Under the pieces are notes generated by a model that made no database searches, was not told the DNA's origin, and saw nothing but the letters and a program-made list of their open reading frames with translations. Shown here piece after piece: positions 61,770 to 64,000 of a stretch of 64,000 nucleotides of DNA. Origin of the DNA: Bog-257 sp963805985 (GTDB taxonomy: Bacteria; Acidobacteriota; Terriglobia; Terriglobales; Acidobacteriaceae); contig CAWDWG010000002.1 in NCBI GenBank assembly GCA_963805985.1, positions 1-64,000 on the forward strand, read 5' to 3'. Numbering within the stretch: position 1 is the stretch's first letter; every line of letters begins with the position of its first letter. Position numbers and translations under genes: made by a program.

Positions 61770-63062
61770 TTAGGTCTTCGCGCGCTTGTACTCGTCGTAC
61801 GCCGCCAAAAACGCGTCGATGTCTTTCTTCCGCAGGTAATAGGGAGTGGAAAGGCGCAGCTTCGACGGCTCGCCACCGCGGATTCTGATCTTCTTGGTCT
61901 TCCACATCCAATCTTCCAGTTGCATGCGCTGAATGGGTGGAACGTTTACCGTCGCGATCGCGCAGCGCAGGTTAGGATCGGGCGAGGTCCAGGAGACGGC
62001 GCCGCGCTGCACCATCTGCGCCAGCATGTAGTCGCAGAGTTCGCGATGGCGCTTCTCGATTCGATCCATCCCAATTGAATTCGCAAGCTGAATCGCCGCG
62101 CGAAGGCCGCACAGCGACGGCACATTCGACGAACCGATTCGCTGGAAGCGCTCGGCGCGGATGGTCTTGTCGTCCCAGCCGGCGGTCGCGATGGTGTTCC
62201 AGAGAAAATCCTGGGAGTCGTTGCGCACAAACAAAAAACCCGAGCCTTTGGGCGCCTGCAGCCATTTGTGGGGGCTGGAGCTGTACATGTCGCAGCCGAT
62301 GTCGTGCACGTTGAGCTGCATCATACCGGTCACGTGAGCGCCATCGACGGCGGACAGAATTTGTTTCGAGCGGGCCAGCGCGCAGATTTCTTTCGCCGGC
62401 AGCACAACGCCGGTAACAGTCGTGATATGGCTGAAGAAAATCACCCGCGTCTTCGGAGTGATGGCGTCACTGAAGAGGTTCAGCACCTGCGGCGCGTCCT
62501 GCACCGGCTCCGGCAGCTTGACCTTCTTGACCACGATGCCATAACGCTTGGCCTTGAGCTGCCATGGCTGTTCGCCGCCGGGATGCTCCTGATCGGTCAT
62601 CAGAACTTCGTCGCCGGGCTTCATGGTGACGCCGTTGGCGATGTAGCTGTTCGCTTCGGTGGCGTTGCGGACGAGAGCGATCTCGTCGCGCGAGCAGCCG
62701 ACAAAGGCAGCCAGCGGATCGCGAAACTCGTTCCACGGGCCGTAGCCCCAGATCGGATAGTCCTCGGGATCGGTTTCGTCCAGCTTCTCGGTCGAGGTGT
62801 AGCCGTCGAAAACGGCCTTCAGCACCGGCGCAGGGCTCGATCCCACGGTGCCGTTGTTCAGGTAAATCTCGTCTTCGGGGATGAGGAACTGCTTGCGCAG
62901 TTCGGTCCAGTAACTTTCTTGATCGCGGGCATAGAGCGTGTCGTCGGGCAGCGACGAGGGAACATTCTGGATTTGCGCGAGCAGGTCGTTGCTCAATGCG
63001 AGAACCGCAGCAAGTCCGGCGCCGGCGGTCAGACTGGAGGATAGAAACTGACGACGATCCAA
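61770..63062 (-). CDS. Exported class V aminotransferase-fold PLP enzyme
   Basis: A 430-residue enzyme. A Tat-type signal peptide (MDRRQFLSSSLTAGAGLAAV) precedes the class V fold. YLNNGTVGSSPAPV, NATEANSYIANG, DQEHPGG, VDGAHVTGM (D240) and SSSPHKWLQAPKGSG (Schiff-base K266) are visible. The arrangement is that of isopenicillin N epimerase-like and cysteine desulfurase-like proteins. An exported PLP enzyme is unusual because the cofactor would have to be loaded before Tat export. The substrate is unknown. Confidence 0.92.
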   Translation of the reverse strand: MDRRQFLSSSLTAGAGLAAVLALSNDLLAQIQNVPSSLPDDTLYARDQESYWTELRKQFLIPEDEIYLNNGTVGSSPAPVLKAVFDGYTSTEKLDETDPEDYPIWGYGPWNEFRDPLAAFVGCSRDEIALVRNATEANSYIANGVTMKPGDEVLMTDQEHPGGEQPWQLKAKRYGIVVKKVKLPEPVQDAPQVLNLFSDAITPKTRVIFFSHITTVTGVVLPAKEICALARSKQILSAVDGAHVTGMMQLNVHDIGCDMYSSSPHKWLQAPKGSGFLFVRNDSQDFLWNTIATAGWDDKTIRAERFQRIGSSNVPSLCGLRAAIQLANSIGMDRIEKRHRELCDYMLAQMVQRGAVSWTSPDPNLRCAIATVNVPPIQRMQLEDWMWKTKKIRIRGGEPSKLRLSTPYYLRKKDIDAFLAAYDEYKRAKT

Positions 63063-63313
63063 CGAACACCTCCGATGGTCGAAGGCGACATATTACACCC
63101 AAGGCAGGGGGAGTGGGGATCGGGGATAGGTGGACGGCGTTGGAACCCTGTGCCGCCGGCTAAAGCCGACTCCGGCAAGAAACAGGCAGCGTGGACGCTG
63201 GCCTAAAGGCCAGCACTACCCGACCAAAACCGACGCGAATAAATTCTTAGGCAGGCTGGGCTGCGGGCGCAGTGCCCAAAGATGGATCTTGCACTCTTCT
63301 GGCGACGCCGGCT

Positions 63314-63853
63314 TTACTTGGTCGCGACCCGCCAGGGCGAAGCCTGGATTGGTGCGGTGTCGTCGTCCTCGAAGGTCGGCTGATGTTCCGTTGGAAACTC
63401 CGCCGGCATCTTGTCGAGCAAGCGGGCACAGCGGTTCCAGCGCAACATAGCATCGTCGTTGTTGGGCGGGCTGATTTTCTCTGCCGCCTCGAAGTGTTTC
63501 ATGGCCTCGTGGAACATGACGGACACGGAATGTGGAGGCCGACCGCTGCGCATCTGCGCCTTGGCGCGGCGTTCCACCAATAAGCCGAGATGGTATTCGC
63601 GCTCGTAGGGATCGGTGAGCCGGACAAAGACTTTTTCGGCTTCGACGTAGCGGTCGGTCAGGATTCCCGTGAACTCATCGGTGATCGCCAGCCCCAGAAT
63701 GCGGATCGCACGCTGATTGTCGGGATCGACGGCGAGGATGTCATGGCAGATCGACTCCGACTCCTCCGGCTCGTTCAGGTTGCGATAGATTTCGGCCTTA
63801 GAGATGGCCTCCGGGATGCTTTCCTTCGAGATTGTCTTCAGTTTCAGATCCAC
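63314..63853 (-). CDS. TPR-like hypothetical protein
   Basis: A 179-residue helical protein. EIYRNLNEPEESESICHDIL then AVDPDNQRAIRILGL resembles one tetratricopeptide repeat, and the FEAAEKISPPNNDDAMLRWN helix another. The C-terminal 35 residues are likely disordered. Function unknown; probably a protein-interaction scaffold. GTG start with AGGAGG six nt upstream, 18 bp past the stop of the gene upstream, so the two are probably co-transcribed. Confidence 0.8.
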   Translation of the reverse strand: MDLKLKTISKESIPEAISKAEIYRNLNEPEESESICHDILAVDPDNQRAIRILGLAITDEFTGILTDRYVEAEKVFVRLTDPYEREYHLGLLVERRAKAQMRSGRPPHSVSVMFHEAMKHFEAAEKISPPNNDDAMLRWNRCARLLDKMPAEFPTEHQPTFEDDDTAPIQASPWRVATK

Positions 63854-63870
63854 AAGACCCTCCTATTCCA

Positions 63871-64000
63871 CTATCGAATAGTCCATAGAAAATAAGCTGC
63901 GACCAGGGTTCCTACGGTTGCTCCTCCGTAACAGAAGACGAAGATGACTTCATTCAGGTGCTTGACCTTCAGGCCGTCATAAAGCGTGAAACGAAAACGA
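63871..64000 (-). CDS. C-terminal end of a membrane protein (truncated by window edge)
   Basis: The last 42 codons are in view, ending at TAG 63871. They contain TLYDGLKVKHLNEVIFVFCY and a hydrophobic helix (GGATVGTLVAAYFLW). The rest lies outside the window, so no family can be named. Confidence 0.6.
   Translation of the reverse strand, partial: RFRFTLYDGLKVKHLNEVIFVFCYGGATVGTLVAAYFLWTIR

Overview
The window is a high-GC bacterial chromosome segment. I infer an acidobacterium (Acidobacteriota, Terriglobia-like). The reasons are the hopanoid gene hpnH, the GloVer-type tandem repeat protein, several secreted PEGA, M28 and amidohydrolase proteins, and intergenic regions full of dispersed short palindromes and near-identical direct repeats. 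No rRNA or tRNA gene and no CRISPR array was recognised.

Layout. 1-4.0 kb: a partial membrane protein, a TlpA-like thioredoxin, a secreted repeat protein and a TetR regulator. 4.0-15.2 kb: an accessory island. It holds a PIN-like protein, a GhoS-like small gene divergent from a three-gene toxin-antitoxin-chaperone (TAC) module (HicA-like, HicB with a long tail, SecB-like), a three-unit 371-bp repeat array, NmrA and HpnH genes, a TetR fragment, a 136-bp tandem array, two inverted RAYT transposase remnants, and an AbiE pair in unusual convergent order with three long palindromes upstream of the antitoxin. 15.2-33 kb: PEGA protein, M48 and M28 peptidases, YeiH transporter, diguanylate cyclase, ABC-F ATPase, DUF2203, NadA, a decayed repeat protein, a GH57 enzyme and a tandem pair of Xer recombinases. 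33-39 kb: DUF72, then shikimate kinase and the lysine-branch genes asd-lysC-dapB-dapA on the plus strand. 39-54.5 kb: GNAT, MazG, an S4 protein, amidohydrolase, acyltransferase-like membrane protein, methyltransferase, VOC protein, LysS, a sigma-like protein, an HD-GYP response regulator, pterin dehydratase, type 5 uracil-DNA glycosylase, a 50-residue DUF3309 gene and a zinc phospholipase C. 54.5-58 kb: tig-clpP-clpX with a terminator. 58-64 kb: a kinase-like ATPase, gap-pgk, a Tat-exported class V aminotransferase, a TPR-like protein and the tail of a membrane protein.

How the parts fit. asd, lysC, dapB and dapA supply consecutive early steps of lysine and diaminopimelate synthesis. gap and pgk are consecutive glycolytic steps. 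tig-clpP-clpX is a folding and proteolysis cluster. The strongest candidate for an unusual system is the TAC module at 5.4-7.0 kb: the toxin-like gene and hicB overlap by 4 bp, hicB and the SecB-like gene are 1 bp apart, hicB carries a tail of about 95 residues that could be a chaperone-dependence region, and the divergent promoters share an inverted 19-bp element.
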